A DNA stretch of 62,279 bases from contig MGMS01000051.1 in assembly GCA_001796515.1 (NCBI GenBank), positions 1 to 62,279 of the forward strand, written 5' to 3'. Position 1 is the first letter of the stretch. Every line of letters begins with the position of its first letter. The translations under genes were made by a program, and so were the position numbers. Under the pieces are notes generated by a model. It had not been told where the DNA came from. It did no database searches and saw only the letters and a program-made list of their open reading frames with translations. This stretch comes from Chloroflexi bacterium RBG_13_51_36 (GTDB lineage Bacteria; Chloroflexota; Dehalococcoidia; GIF9; AB-539-J10). Below are positions 8,739 through 20,842 of this stretch, piece by piece.

Positions 8739-9969
8739 AGCGCAACACCTCCGCTGGTCTAATGCGTGAGATATACCAAGCTGGGAATATGCTGGCAACC
8801 ACAGCCAGTGCTATGGCTATGCCCACTGCATAAAGGAAAACCGCTGGCGATACAGCTACATTAATCCCGGCAATTCTGGTAACCCCACCATCGAATAGCC
8901 CTCCCGCGGAGGGCACAAGCAGATTGGCAACCTTCTGAGCCAGAGGATAGGTGATAAGGGCACCAATAATGGCAGCCATAACGCTCATCCCTAGGGCCTC
9001 TCCACCCAATTGAAGCTCTATCTGCCGGTTGGAGGCGCCGATGGCTTTCAGAATGCCAATCTCTTTTACCCGCTGCCGCACCATCAGGACCACGGCAAAC
9101 AGGATTACTACTCCGGCGACAATGAAAGCAACAATCATCGCCATCTGGCTGGTACTCTGAGCGCTTGCTACAGAGCTATTTATTCGCTGATACATATCCT
9201 GGGCAGTGGTGACGTCAGCGATGTTTGTGGGGAAGATCTCCCGAATAGTGCTGACTACAGCATCCACATTGTTAACATCATCGGCTAGTATCGTTACTGA
9301 AGTTGCACCTTCTAGATCAAACAGACTCTGTACAGTGCCAATAGGCATAACCAGCATGTTATTTCCAAAGACCTGGCCGCTGTCGTAGATGCCAATAACC
9401 TTCACCGACACTCCTTCTATATCCACTAGAGAACCTACTTCCAATCCATTTTTATCGGCCAAGGCTTGACCCACAATCATCACGTCGGCGTTGTTTTCGT
9501 CAGTGGTGAAATACCGGCCCTCTACTATATCCATCTGCGCGCCACCCGTTAATGTCGGATTTTCCGTGGCAGTATCAAACCCCATGACCATTATGCCCAT
9601 GCGGAAACCGCCGGGGAAGGAACCTCCTCCTGAGCCTCCCTGCTCAACGGCTGACTCAAGATTATCACCAGTATACTGAGTCTGAACGCTTTCCTGTACA
9701 GAGGCCACGTGGGAAATGTCACTGAGTTTGTCCACATCCTCTTGGGCCAGTGTCCCATTTCCACCCATCATACCAAAGCGACCAGCTGGCTGTATTGTGA
9801 TCTCCGTGCCAATTTGCGTTCCTATCGACCCTAGTTGGTTTTCAGTGGCGCCATGAACTGTGACCATAATCAATGCCAGCCCGATGCTGACTGACAGAAT
9901 GGCTACGATTCCACCTGTGCGGAGGGGATTCCGAATCAGATTACGTATTACTCTGCGAACTACACCCAT
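8731..9969 (-). CDS. ABC exporter permease (MacB/FtsX type)
   Basis: A 412-residue permease with the MacB-PCD plus FtsX arrangement: one membrane helix near residues 15-38, a large external domain to about residue 265, then three helices, roughly 275-297, 320-345 and 375-400. It carries the family text QRVKEIGILKAIGAS just after the second helix and ends with the usual [18 protein letters not shown] precedes the ATG. It pairs with the ATPase that overlaps its 3' end, and sits downstream of a secreted-side protease, suggesting a job at the cell envelope. Confidence 0.92.
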   Translation of the reverse strand: MGVVRRVIRNLIRNPLRTGGIVAILSVSIGLALIMVTVHGATENQLGSIGTQIGTEITIQPAGRFGMMGGNGTLAQEDVDKLSDISHVASVQESVQTQYTGDNLESAVEQGGSGGGSFPGGFRMGIMVMGFDTATENPTLTGGAQMDIVEGRYFTTDENNADVMIVGQALADKNGLEVGSLVDIEGVSVKVIGIYDSGQVFGNNMLVMPIGTVQSLFDLEGATSVTILADDVNNVDAVVSTIREIFPTNIADVTTAQDMYQRINSSVASAQSTSQMAMIVAFIVAGVVILFAVVLMVRQRVKEIGILKAIGASNRQIELQLGGEALGMSVMAAIIGALITYPLAQKVANLLVPSAGGLFDGGVTRIAGINVAVSPAVFLYAVGIAIALAVVASIFPAWYISRIRPAEVLRYE

Positions 9970-10006
9970 ATACTAAGAACCTCCTTCCTTCTTACGTGTT
10001 GCCACC

Positions 10007-11071
10007 CTAAGATGGCGACTCCTCCAGCGTGGCGGTGATTACTTGCTGTACATCTCCACGGTAATAGACAACATCAACCTGGGCACCAATCTGATGAGAA
10101 CCTATGGCTGCAATCAGGTCATCGGTTGTGCTGATATCATCGTCGCCTAGCTTGGTGATAACATCACCCGCTCTTAGTCCCTCCTTATCTGCCGGGCTAC
10201 CGCTAGTTACACTGGTGATTAACGCTCCTGCGCTGACTGAGAGGTTGTAGTACTGCCTGATAGTAGAGGTCACGGTGGTCACCTGCACTCCAAGCCAAGG
10301 GCGGACTACCTTTCCCTCGGCTATTATGCTCTGCACCACCGGGATAGCAGTATCAGTGCTTATGGCGAAGCCGATGTTCTCAGAATTGCTGGCGATAGCC
10401 ACATTGATGCCGACCACCTGTCCTGCCGTGTTTAGCAGCGGTCCGCCGCTATTCCCCGGGTTGATAGCCGCATCAGTCTGAATAATACCGTTGAGCACCA
10501 CACCTGTGTCTTCTTCAATAGAGCGTCCCAGATTACTGATGACGCCAGTAGTCCAGGTAGGACCTCCCGGCAGAGCCAGGGCATTCCCCACAGCTACCAC
10601 CGGGTCAAGGACACTAAGCTGCTCTAGAGAATTGCTCAAGAAATGTAAGTAGGAAAGATTATCGGCGGCAATCTTCACCACCGCCAGATCAGTTTGCGCA
10701 TCTGTACCTACTATAGTTGCATCAAAGGTATGCCCGTCACTCAGGGTTACCGTCACCTTGTTGGCATCTTCTACTACATGATTGTTCGTCACAATATAGC
10801 CGTCCGGGCTGACTACGATCCCGCTTCCCGCTCCTGTCTGGGGGATTGCCTGCCAGAACCAGTTATAGCTCACCGATTCAGTGACGATGGAAACCACGGC
10901 AGGAGCCACCTCGGCTACTAATTCCTTGGTACTAAGGCCGGAGCTAATTGTTTCGTCAACATACAGGTATCCCGATGCCAGGCTGGTGGAGTTAGGCATA
11001 GTGTTACTAACAATCAAGCTGATACCGACAACCAGAACGACTGCTATCAGAATATATTTTAGCCTGGACAT
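10007..11071 (-). CDS. HtrA/DegP-type membrane-anchored serine protease
   Basis: A quality-control protease of 354 residues. An N-terminal anchor (residues 5-23) leads to a trypsin-like domain with the full triad: His98 in TNNHVV, Asp128 in TDLAVVK and Ser208 in NPGNSGGPLLN. One PDZ domain follows (about 260-345; GLRAGDVITKLGD). It should cleave misfolded proteins on the outer side of the membrane. GGAGGTG precedes the ATG. It lies between a small secreted protein (upstream) and the ABC permease (37 bases downstream), all on one strand, and next to a divergent two-component system that may control it. Confidence 0.95.
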   Translation of the reverse strand: MSRLKYILIAVVLVVGISLIVSNTMPNSTSLASGYLYVDETISSGLSTKELVAEVAPAVVSIVTESVSYNWFWQAIPQTGAGSGIVVSPDGYIVTNNHVVEDANKVTVTLSDGHTFDATIVGTDAQTDLAVVKIAADNLSYLHFLSNSLEQLSVLDPVVAVGNALALPGGPTWTTGVISNLGRSIEEDTGVVLNGIIQTDAAINPGNSGGPLLNTAGQVVGINVAIASNSENIGFAISTDTAIPVVQSIIAEGKVVRPWLGVQVTTVTSTIRQYYNLSVSAGALITSVTSGSPADKEGLRAGDVITKLGDDDISTTDDLIAAIGSHQIGAQVDVVYYRGDVQQVITATLEESPS

Positions 11072-11142
11072 TCTTCACCTCCGTTCAAAGAAGAGGGGGA
11101 TGCTCACCCCCTCTCCAGACAGGTTCTGTTCCCTCTGGCCTA

Positions 11143-11622
11143 TCAACTGCTTACTCCATCGGAAGCATCAGGGGAACATGGACCGCCCCAAGGCTGAAAA
11201 CCTCCACCCCACATCATGCCACCACCGTGACCACGTCCACCAAGCCCTGGTAACGGTAATTCAACACCGGGCCGCGACTGCCACCACTCTAGGTACTGGT
11301 CAGCTTCTCCCTGAGTTATCTTGCCGTCGTTTACGAGGTTTTGTAGCCAGCTTTCCAGAGCTTCATCTTGTATCTCAATTCGTGCCTGGTTCAGAGCGTC
11401 CTTTAGTTGCTCTGAGTCAATGGCCACACCTGTATTCTCCTCGTAGATGGCACAGACTTTATCCAGGAGTGCCTGGTATCGCTCGGCGGCCTGGGTCTGG
11501 TTTCCTGCAGTGGTATCGCTTGAGTTGTTGTTTGCAGCGACCACTCCCCCAGTTATACCCCCGATAAGCAACACCGACACCACCACCATCGGAATAAACC
11601 ATTTGCGTTTCCGAATTGGCAT
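11143..11622 (-). CDS. Small secreted or anchored protein with Gly/Met-rich tail
   Basis: A 159-residue protein with a basic N-terminus and one hydrophobic segment (about 7-29), then a helical external part containing LVNDGKITQGEADQYLEWW, a pattern seen in short periplasmic proteins of the DUF2680 type. The C-terminal 30 residues are rich in Gly, Met, His and Trp and could bind metal; that is a guess. The ATG at 11622 is preceded by AAGGAGGAG; the longer TTG frame would overlap that site. It is the first gene of the run leading to the HtrA protease and ABC exporter, and is divergent from the OmpR-type regulator. Confidence 0.75.
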   Translation of the reverse strand: MPIRKRKWFIPMVVVSVLLIGGITGGVVAANNNSSDTTAGNQTQAAERYQALLDKVCAIYEENTGVAIDSEQLKDALNQARIEIQDEALESWLQNLVNDGKITQGEADQYLEWWQSRPGVELPLPGLGGRGHGGGMMWGGGFQPWGGPCSPDASDGVSS

Positions 11623-11765
11623 ATCTCCTCCTTTCAATCTGTTCTACTGCTGGGGATATGCTTTCTACTCACATGCCATATCGACCTTCTTTGCTTGAAT
11701 AGGCACGTCTCATTTCTTTTTCCAGTGCGTCCCCATCAGTGCAAATCAAGCTTATCACAGCAACA

Positions 11766-11792
11766 TGAACCCACCATGAACCGGGAGTGAAC
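11766..11792. promoter_or_regulatory. Three TGAAC direct repeats at 11-bp pitch, likely response-regulator operator
   Basis: TGAAC occurs at 11766, 11777 and 11788, exactly 11 bases apart, in the intergenic region between the small secreted protein operon (left) and the OmpR-type regulator (right). An inverted copy (GTTCA) lies at 11830. Helically phased direct repeats are the usual binding site for OmpR/PhoB-family dimers, so this is a good candidate for autoregulation and control of both directions. A TATAAT at 11846-11851 probably serves the regulator gene. Confidence 0.55.
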
Positions 11793-11869
11793 GGTAGCAA
11801 AAGCATACAAATACGCCATTTCATCTCATGTTCATCTTGGTGTAATATAATCCATTTAAGGAGTTTGTC

Positions 11870-12541
11870 ATGCGGATTTTGGTTATTGATGATGACCGGC
11901 GACTCTGCGCCGTGATCAAGCGCGGACTTCTGGAAGAAGCCTACGCTGTTGATTTAGCCTACGATGGAGAGGAAGGAGAATACCTTGCCGAGGTCAATCC
12001 ATATGACCTCATCATTCTAGACATCATGCTGCCCAGCAAAGATGGCATCGAAGTTTGCCATGAGCTTCGCGCTAAGAAGGTAAATATCCCCATTCTAATG
12101 TTAACGGCTAAAGACACTGTGGAGGACCGGGTCAAAGGACTAGATACGGGAGCCGATGATTATTTGGTTAAACCTTTTGCCTTCAGCGAGCTCCTTGCCC
12201 GAGTTCGAGCGCTCCTGCGGCGAGAGGGAATGTCCAAATTGCCAGAGCTTCGGGTGGGAGATTTGACTCTGAACACCCTCACCCGACAGGTCTGGCGAGG
12301 ACAAAGACCCATTGAACTGACTACCAAGGAATACGTCATCCTGGAATACTTCATGCGCCATCCCAACGTGGTAGTCACGCGGACCATGATCGAAGAACAT
12401 GCCTGGGATTACGATTTTGATAGCCTGTCTAATCTGGTCGATGTTTACATCCGCAGATTGCGGCGTAAGATTGACGGCGAAGGGGAGGATAGCCCGATTC
12501 AAACCGTGAGAGGAGCCGGCTACAGGCTGAAAGCGACATGA
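11870..12541 (+). CDS. OmpR/PhoB-family response regulator
   Basis: A 223-residue DNA-binding response regulator. The receiver domain has VIDDD at the start, the phospho-acceptor Asp51 in LIILDIMLP, Thr in MLTAKD and Lys in LVKPFAF. A winged-helix output domain follows (about 125-222) ending in IQTVRGAGYRLKA. The TTAAGGAG site precedes the ATG. The gene overlaps the kinase by four bases (ATGA), so the two form a classic pair. Three phased TGAAC boxes upstream may be its own target. The signal is unknown; the divergent HtrA/ABC operon suggests envelope stress. Confidence 0.95.
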   Translation: MRILVIDDDRRLCAVIKRGLLEEAYAVDLAYDGEEGEYLAEVNPYDLIILDIMLPSKDGIEVCHELRAKKVNIPILMLTAKDTVEDRVKGLDTGADDYLVKPFAFSELLARVRALLRREGMSKLPELRVGDLTLNTLTRQVWRGQRPIELTTKEYVILEYFMRHPNVVVTRTMIEEHAWDYDFDSLSNLVDVYIRRLRRKIDGEGEDSPIQTVRGAGYRLKAT

Positions 12542-13932
12542 GCTTCATTCATAGCATCAAATTCCGATTCACCATCTGGTATCTGTTGGTGCTGGCAATT
12601 TTATTGGTTGCCCTCAGTGCCGGGGTGTATTTCTATCTCTCGGGAAGTCTCTATCGAGGCCTGGATGATTCACTGGAAATACGTTCGACGCAGATACGTA
12701 GTATCCAAGATATCCTGGAAAGCATCAGGCAAGGGGAATTCCAGGAGGAGCTGGGGGAAATAGTCATACTATACTTCTACTCTGGAAATCAATTGATGGA
12801 TGTATCTCCCCGGGGGATAACTATACCTGTCAGTCACGAACTAATCTCCCAAGCTATTGCTGGCTCGAGTTTGTTTGCCACCGTTCAGACTGCAGAAGGT
12901 GAAGGACTACGTCTCCTGGCTGTCCCCGTCAACATTGCAGTAGCTGGACCACCGCCTGGTATTCAGCCTGCTACGCTGGTCATTGCTCGCTCCACAAGAC
13001 AGATAGACCAGGCATTGGGGGGACTGCTACGTACCCTCACCATCGCCGTCCCGCTGGCTCTGGCATTCGCGGCTGGTGGTGGCCTGTTCTTAGCCCGTCG
13101 GGCACTGAAGCCCGTAGATGAGATTTCCCGGACAGCGCAGGAGATTGGAGAAACCGACTTAAGCCGAAGGATCAATGTGAACACCAAGGACGAACTGGGG
13201 CGGCTGGCAGCCACGCTCAACGAGATGATTGGCCGGCTGGAAAAAGCGTTTCAACGCCAGAGACAATTCACGAGTGATGCCTCACACGAGTTACGTACCC
13301 CCTTAGCCGTAATTGAAGCTGAATCCACTCTAGCACTCCAGAAAGAAAGACCATCAGGCGATTACAGGCAATCTTTAGAGGGTATTTCTCAGGAAGCAAA
13401 GCGGATGTCGTCACTCATTGAACAATTACTTACCTTGGCTCGTGTCGACGCCGGAAAGGAGCAATGGAACTTCGCAGAAGTGAATCTCGGTAAACTCATC
13501 ACTAACCTGAGCACAGATGCAGAGGTTCTCTGCCAGGAAAAAGGGCTCAGCTTTCAATCAGGACAGATGCAAGATTTAGTGGTGAGAGGCGACGAAGCCA
13601 GGCTGAGAGAGCTGTTCATGGATCTCTTGGATAATGCCATTAGATATACCTCCAGTCCGGGGACTATTTCCGTTTCACTTCAGCGCGAAGCGCAAATAGC
13701 CGTCATCGCCATCACGGATACCGGCGTTGGCATCCCTGCGGAAGACATACCATTCATCTTCGAACGGTTTTACCGGGTTGACAAATCCCGCTCGCGTCCT
13801 GAGGGGGGCACTGGTCTGGGGCTGGCGATATGCAAGCACATTGCTGAGGCTCACGGGGGAAAGATAGAGGTAGAGAGTCAGGTGGGAGCGGGAAGCACGT
13901 TTTCAGTATGGCTTCCCCTGCAGTCCCTCTAG
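12538..13932 (+). CDS. Membrane sensor histidine kinase
   Basis: A 464-residue sensor kinase: membrane helix 1 (about 10-32), an external sensor of about 125 residues with no recognised fold, helix 2 (about 160-182), a HAMP domain, HisKA with phospho-acceptor His250 in DASHELRTPLAVIE, and an ATPase domain containing LLDNAIRYT, DTGVGIP and EGGTGLGLAICKHI. It overlaps the response-regulator gene by ATGA and should phosphorylate Asp51 of that protein. HAMP linkage and a small external loop fit sensing at the envelope. Confidence 0.95.
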   Translation: MSFIHSIKFRFTIWYLLVLAILLVALSAGVYFYLSGSLYRGLDDSLEIRSTQIRSIQDILESIRQGEFQEELGEIVILYFYSGNQLMDVSPRGITIPVSHELISQAIAGSSLFATVQTAEGEGLRLLAVPVNIAVAGPPPGIQPATLVIARSTRQIDQALGGLLRTLTIAVPLALAFAAGGGLFLARRALKPVDEISRTAQEIGETDLSRRINVNTKDELGRLAATLNEMIGRLEKAFQRQRQFTSDASHELRTPLAVIEAESTLALQKERPSGDYRQSLEGISQEAKRMSSLIEQLLTLARVDAGKEQWNFAEVNLGKLITNLSTDAEVLCQEKGLSFQSGQMQDLVVRGDEARLRELFMDLLDNAIRYTSSPGTISVSLQREAQIAVIAITDTGVGIPAEDIPFIFERFYRVDKSRSRPEGGTGLGLAICKHIAEAHGGKIEVESQVGAGSTFSVWLPLQSL

Positions 13933-13983
13933 CTCTTGCCTATGCCACCAGCCGCTTCTCACGTTTTACCTATGGTTTATCTG

Positions 13984-13992
13984 TGTTATACT
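13984..13992 (+). promoter_or_regulatory. Extended -10 promoter before the DUF998-like gene
   Basis: TGT-TATACT forms an extended -10 element; the expected start near 13999 leaves about 30 bases to the ATG at 14030. No strong -35 is visible. Confidence 0.4.
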
Positions 13993-14029
13993 GGTAGTGA
14001 GCATACTCGGTACATAAAAGCTAACGTCT

Positions 14030-14698
14030 ATGTCTAAACGTCCGAGCGTCAACAGTGTCCCGGCTATAGTGGGTATCGTGGGCTCCATTGTAGTAATTGT
14101 CGGGGACCTTGCGGCATCTTCGTCCGTTCCCGGATATAGCCTGGTCCGCGATTCAGTCAGCAGCTTTGCATGGACCTCTCTCGGCTGGCTGCAAACGATC
14201 TGTTTTCTGGCTATGGGCTTGCTATGGGAAATCTTCGCGGCCGGGCTCTTCTTCAATATCCGTAGGGCGCGGGGTTTCTACGCCGGCATTGTGCTTTTTG
14301 CCCTCTGTGGTTTCGTATTGATGTTGATTGCCGCCTTTCATATGGGTCACACTGGAGCCCCCCCTATTGACGCAACAATCCACACAATAGCATCCTATGG
14401 ACTTGGCCTGTTGTTCCCCATCGCTATTCTATCGCTGGCACCCAGCTTCAAGAGCACCCCGAATTGGAAAGGCATTTTTATTTATACTCTGATTGCCGGT
14501 GTCCTGGCCCTAGGTTTGATATTTGGGGCCTTGCTTGGCGAGCAGCGAGGCTGGTTCGGCCTGTATGAGCGAATCATAATACTAAACGCGCTAGTCTGGG
14601 TCGAAGTAGTGGCAATTCACTCTCTACGCCTGCTAGTGAAGCAGGAGCCGAAGCGCCAATCCTTGCAGAGTGGCGCAGACAGAGGAGGAGGACTATGA
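14030..14698 (+). CDS. DUF998-like integral membrane protein
   Basis: A 222-residue protein with about six hydrophobic segments. The N-terminal region with PGYSLVRDSVSSFA after helix 1, and the helix patterns that follow, match what I know of the DUF998 family, whose members are polytopic membrane proteins of unknown function. No catalytic motif can be named. It overlaps the next gene by four bases (ATGA), so it is co-translated with a TspO-like protein. Confidence 0.7.
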   Translation: MSKRPSVNSVPAIVGIVGSIVVIVGDLAASSSVPGYSLVRDSVSSFAWTSLGWLQTICFLAMGLLWEIFAAGLFFNIRRARGFYAGIVLFALCGFVLMLIAAFHMGHTGAPPIDATIHTIASYGLGLLFPIAILSLAPSFKSTPNWKGIFIYTLIAGVLALGLIFGALLGEQRGWFGLYERIIILNALVWVEVVAIHSLRLLVKQEPKRQSLQSGADRGGGL

Positions 14699-15486
14699 AC
14701 AAAAGTCGTCATGTGTTGTACCTGTCGATTCTGAACTTACTGGGCTTCTTGGCTACCGTCGTCGTTAACGCGCTGGCCAGTATCCTCCCCATAAATGGCA
14801 TCACCACCGGCGAGTTATCCGACCTGTATCCGAATCTATTCGTGCCAGCAGGACTGACTTTCGCAATCTGGGGACTAATCTACGTATTGCTCGGAATCTT
14901 CGTTATATATCCATTAATACCCTCTGTTAGAAGAGACGCTCAGAAGATTGACTTTGTACGAAGAATCGGGCCGTTGTTCTTTATTTCCTGCCTCGCCAAC
15001 ATCGGCTGGATATTTGCCTGGCATTATCAAATCGTCCCTCTATCGCTGGTCCTGATGCTGGTACTGCTTGGCTCCCTGCTGGCAATTTACTTGAGGCTAA
15101 ATACTGGCAAATCAAATGCAACCAGGGCTGAAAAATACTTAGTGCACCTTCCTTTCAGTGTCTACCTTGGCTGGATTACCATAGCTACGATTGCCAATGC
15201 CACCGCCCTACTGGTGGATATCGACTGGATGAGATGGGGGCTAACTCAGCAGTTCTGGGCGGTGGCGGTGATTATCGTTGGTATTGCCATTGCATTATCC
15301 GTGCTGTTCACTCGCAAAGACATTTTTTATTGTCTTGTGGTTGATTGGGCGTTACTCGGGATATTGCTAAAGCGACTTTCGGATACGACGATGGCCGATC
15401 AAAACATAGTAATCGCTACGATTGTTGGCTTGGTGATTGCTACCGGTGGAGTGATAGCGCAATTGATAAGGAAAAAGGCGTACTAG
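14695..15486 (+). CDS. TspO/MBR-like membrane protein
   Basis: A 263-residue polytopic protein with seven to eight hydrophobic segments. The block PINGITTGELSDLY followed by PAGLTFAIWGLIYVLL is typical of a branch of the tryptophan-rich sensory (TspO/MBR) superfamily that is longer than true TspO. True TspO binds porphyrins; whether this branch does is unknown. It is coupled to the DUF998-like gene upstream through ATGA, suggesting that they act together. Confidence 0.75.
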   Translation: MNKSRHVLYLSILNLLGFLATVVVNALASILPINGITTGELSDLYPNLFVPAGLTFAIWGLIYVLLGIFVIYPLIPSVRRDAQKIDFVRRIGPLFFISCLANIGWIFAWHYQIVPLSLVLMLVLLGSLLAIYLRLNTGKSNATRAEKYLVHLPFSVYLGWITIATIANATALLVDIDWMRWGLTQQFWAVAVIIVGIAIALSVLFTRKDIFYCLVVDWALLGILLKRLSDTTMADQNIVIATIVGLVIATGGVIAQLIRKKAY

Positions 15487-15648
15487 CCGAAATAGCGGTA
15501 TATGTTGCCTAGCTAATCCCAGTGACCATCGCAGCCAAAAAGTAAAATTAGAGCGAATCGTCGCCTCAATGTGTCAGTTCCCTATTTGCATCTCGAAACA
15601 GCTTATTTATGACATCGGACGCGAAAGTGGGGATCGTTATTATCGAGC

Positions 15649-15657
15649 TGATATAAT
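15649..15657 (+). promoter_or_regulatory. Extended -10 promoter before the GNAT gene
   Basis: TGA-TATAAT lies 36 bases before the ATG at 15693. The same TGATATAAT string recurs before the winged-helix gene at 37669. No clear -35. Confidence 0.45.
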
Positions 15658-15692
15658 CATTTCGTAGTTTCACGACACGGCGCGACAAATCA

Positions 15693-16511
15693 ATGATATT
15701 TGAAGGAAAACAAGGCCTTTTGCTCGCTACGCTGGTAGAAGATCCCGAGACAGTCATCTCGATTCACGTGCTGACACGGGGTGACTGTAATGTCTACATG
15801 TCTAGAGACCAACGTCTTAGGTCGGTGGCCATTCTCCAACCGAAAGAGTTGCCTTCAGAGCCGACCGGTTTTGGCTCGGACGCCAATGCTTTGTGGCAAG
15901 AGCTCAGTCGGATGAAAGGCTGGCAATGTATTCTGGTAGACAAGGAGGTTGCCCCTACGCTTGGACAAATCATTTCGCGCCAATTGAAGACACCGGTCGT
16001 TTTCCTCGATGATGTTTATCACATCCCGCGGGGGCAAGTCTTTCCTTTCGAAAATGAGTCGGTCCGCCGGTTGATGCTTGACGATCTTGCGCTACTGGAG
16101 ACCCTGCCTCATGAGGCACAGCCAATCGGATTCTGGAGAGATCTCCGGACATCGCTGATAGAAGGACTGGTAGCGGGTGCGATTGTCGAAGGCAAGGTCG
16201 TGGCCACTTCCTTTGTCGCTGCTCGTGGACAGCGATATGTCGATATCGGTGTCTATGTCTTGGAGAACTATAGACAGCGTGGTCTAGCCACAGCTGCTGC
16301 TTCGCTTGTTGCACGATCAGTGCAAAGTGACGGGCTAATTCCGGTTTGGAGCTGCGGTTCGCATAACCTCCCTTCGCTCAAACTCGCCCGGAAGCTAGGG
16401 TTCACCGAGGTCTCGAGGCGAACATATGTAATCATCGACAAGTATCTTGCAGGCGTCTCCAGTCGCACATACCCTGTGCACAATGAGAGAGAGGCCAAGG
16501 CTGCTGAATGA
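15693..16511 (+). CDS. GNAT-family N-acetyltransferase
   Basis: A 272-residue protein. The C-terminal half (about 145-255) is a GNAT fold with the acetyl-CoA pyrophosphate loop ENYRQRGLATAAA and a following NLPSLKLARKLGF helix-strand unit. The N-terminal half is a separate alpha/beta region of about 120 residues. The layout resembles the two-domain GNAT acetyltransferases with an unrelated N-terminal lobe. The substrate cannot be told. It probably has its own promoter and sits just before the LOG-like gene. Confidence 0.8.
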   Translation: MIFEGKQGLLLATLVEDPETVISIHVLTRGDCNVYMSRDQRLRSVAILQPKELPSEPTGFGSDANALWQELSRMKGWQCILVDKEVAPTLGQIISRQLKTPVVFLDDVYHIPRGQVFPFENESVRRLMLDDLALLETLPHEAQPIGFWRDLRTSLIEGLVAGAIVEGKVVATSFVAARGQRYVDIGVYVLENYRQRGLATAAASLVARSVQSDGLIPVWSCGSHNLPSLKLARKLGFTEVSRRTYVIIDKYLAGVSSRTYPVHNEREAKAAE

Positions 16512-16542
16512 AACGGTTCACGAAGATTGCGCTGTGTGCTAA

Positions 16543-16548
16543 TATAAT
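16543..16548 (+). promoter_or_regulatory. -10 element before the LOG-like gene
   Basis: A perfect TATAAT lies 15 bases before the ATG at 16564, so the transcript would have a leader of about 8 nt without a ribosome site. No matching -35 was found. Confidence 0.35.
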
Positions 16549-16563
16549 ACACTGACCTACAAA

Positions 16564-20401
<3,838 letters not shown>

Positions 20402-20402
<1 letters not shown>

Positions 20403-20437
20403 CCTCTCCAAGGTCTCCCTTGAAGGGAGAGATTAAG
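20402..20437. repeat. Dispersed palindromic repeat after gap
   Basis: CCTCTCC...CTCCCTTGAAGGGAGAG contains the inverted repeat CTCCCTTGAAGGGAG. This is the same repeat type as the insertion in mtaB. It fills the gap between the GAPDH stop and the ribosome site of the next gene. Confidence 0.5.
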
Positions 20438-20449
20438 GAGGAAGAGCGA

Positions 20450-20737
20450 ATGCACGTCAGCGTCTGCCAGATTGAGCTTCGTGTCCCTGAGAACCATTCC
20501 CTAAAAGGCAAGAGACAGGTAATCAAGTCCATCATTACACGGCTGCAAAACAAGTTCAATGTCTCTGTGGCCGAGGTGGACCACCAGGATTTGTGGCAAT
20601 TGGCTACCCTGGGCGTAGCTTGTGTCAGCAACCACAGGAGCCATGCCGACGAGACTCTGGCCAATGTCGTAAAGTTCGTCGTCCAGAACTATCCTGATGT
20701 GGAGCTATTGAGTTCGGAGATAGAGACCTTTCCCTGA
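20450..20737 (+). CDS. DUF503/YlxP-like protein
   Basis: A 95-residue protein starting HVSVCQIELRVPENHSLKGKRQV, which is the DUF503 (YlxP) signature: a ferredoxin-like alpha/beta fold with an SLK-GKR motif after the first strand and SVAEVDHQDLWQ in the middle. Homologues in Firmicutes lie beside rbfA and are linked to ribosome maturation, but the molecular role is not settled. AAGGAGGAAG precedes the ATG, which sets the start at 20450 rather than inside gap. Here it is not near translation genes. Confidence 0.88.
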   Translation: MHVSVCQIELRVPENHSLKGKRQVIKSIITRLQNKFNVSVAEVDHQDLWQLATLGVACVSNHRSHADETLANVVKFVVQNYPDVELLSSEIETFP

Positions 20738-20842
20738 ACCATCCACAAAAATCACAGCATTTTCATGGGAACCTGGTCGGATCTGCAATCGACTCTTATG
20801 AGGCTTCTAAGAACCTGCAGAACTTCCTCAAGGTCGATATAA

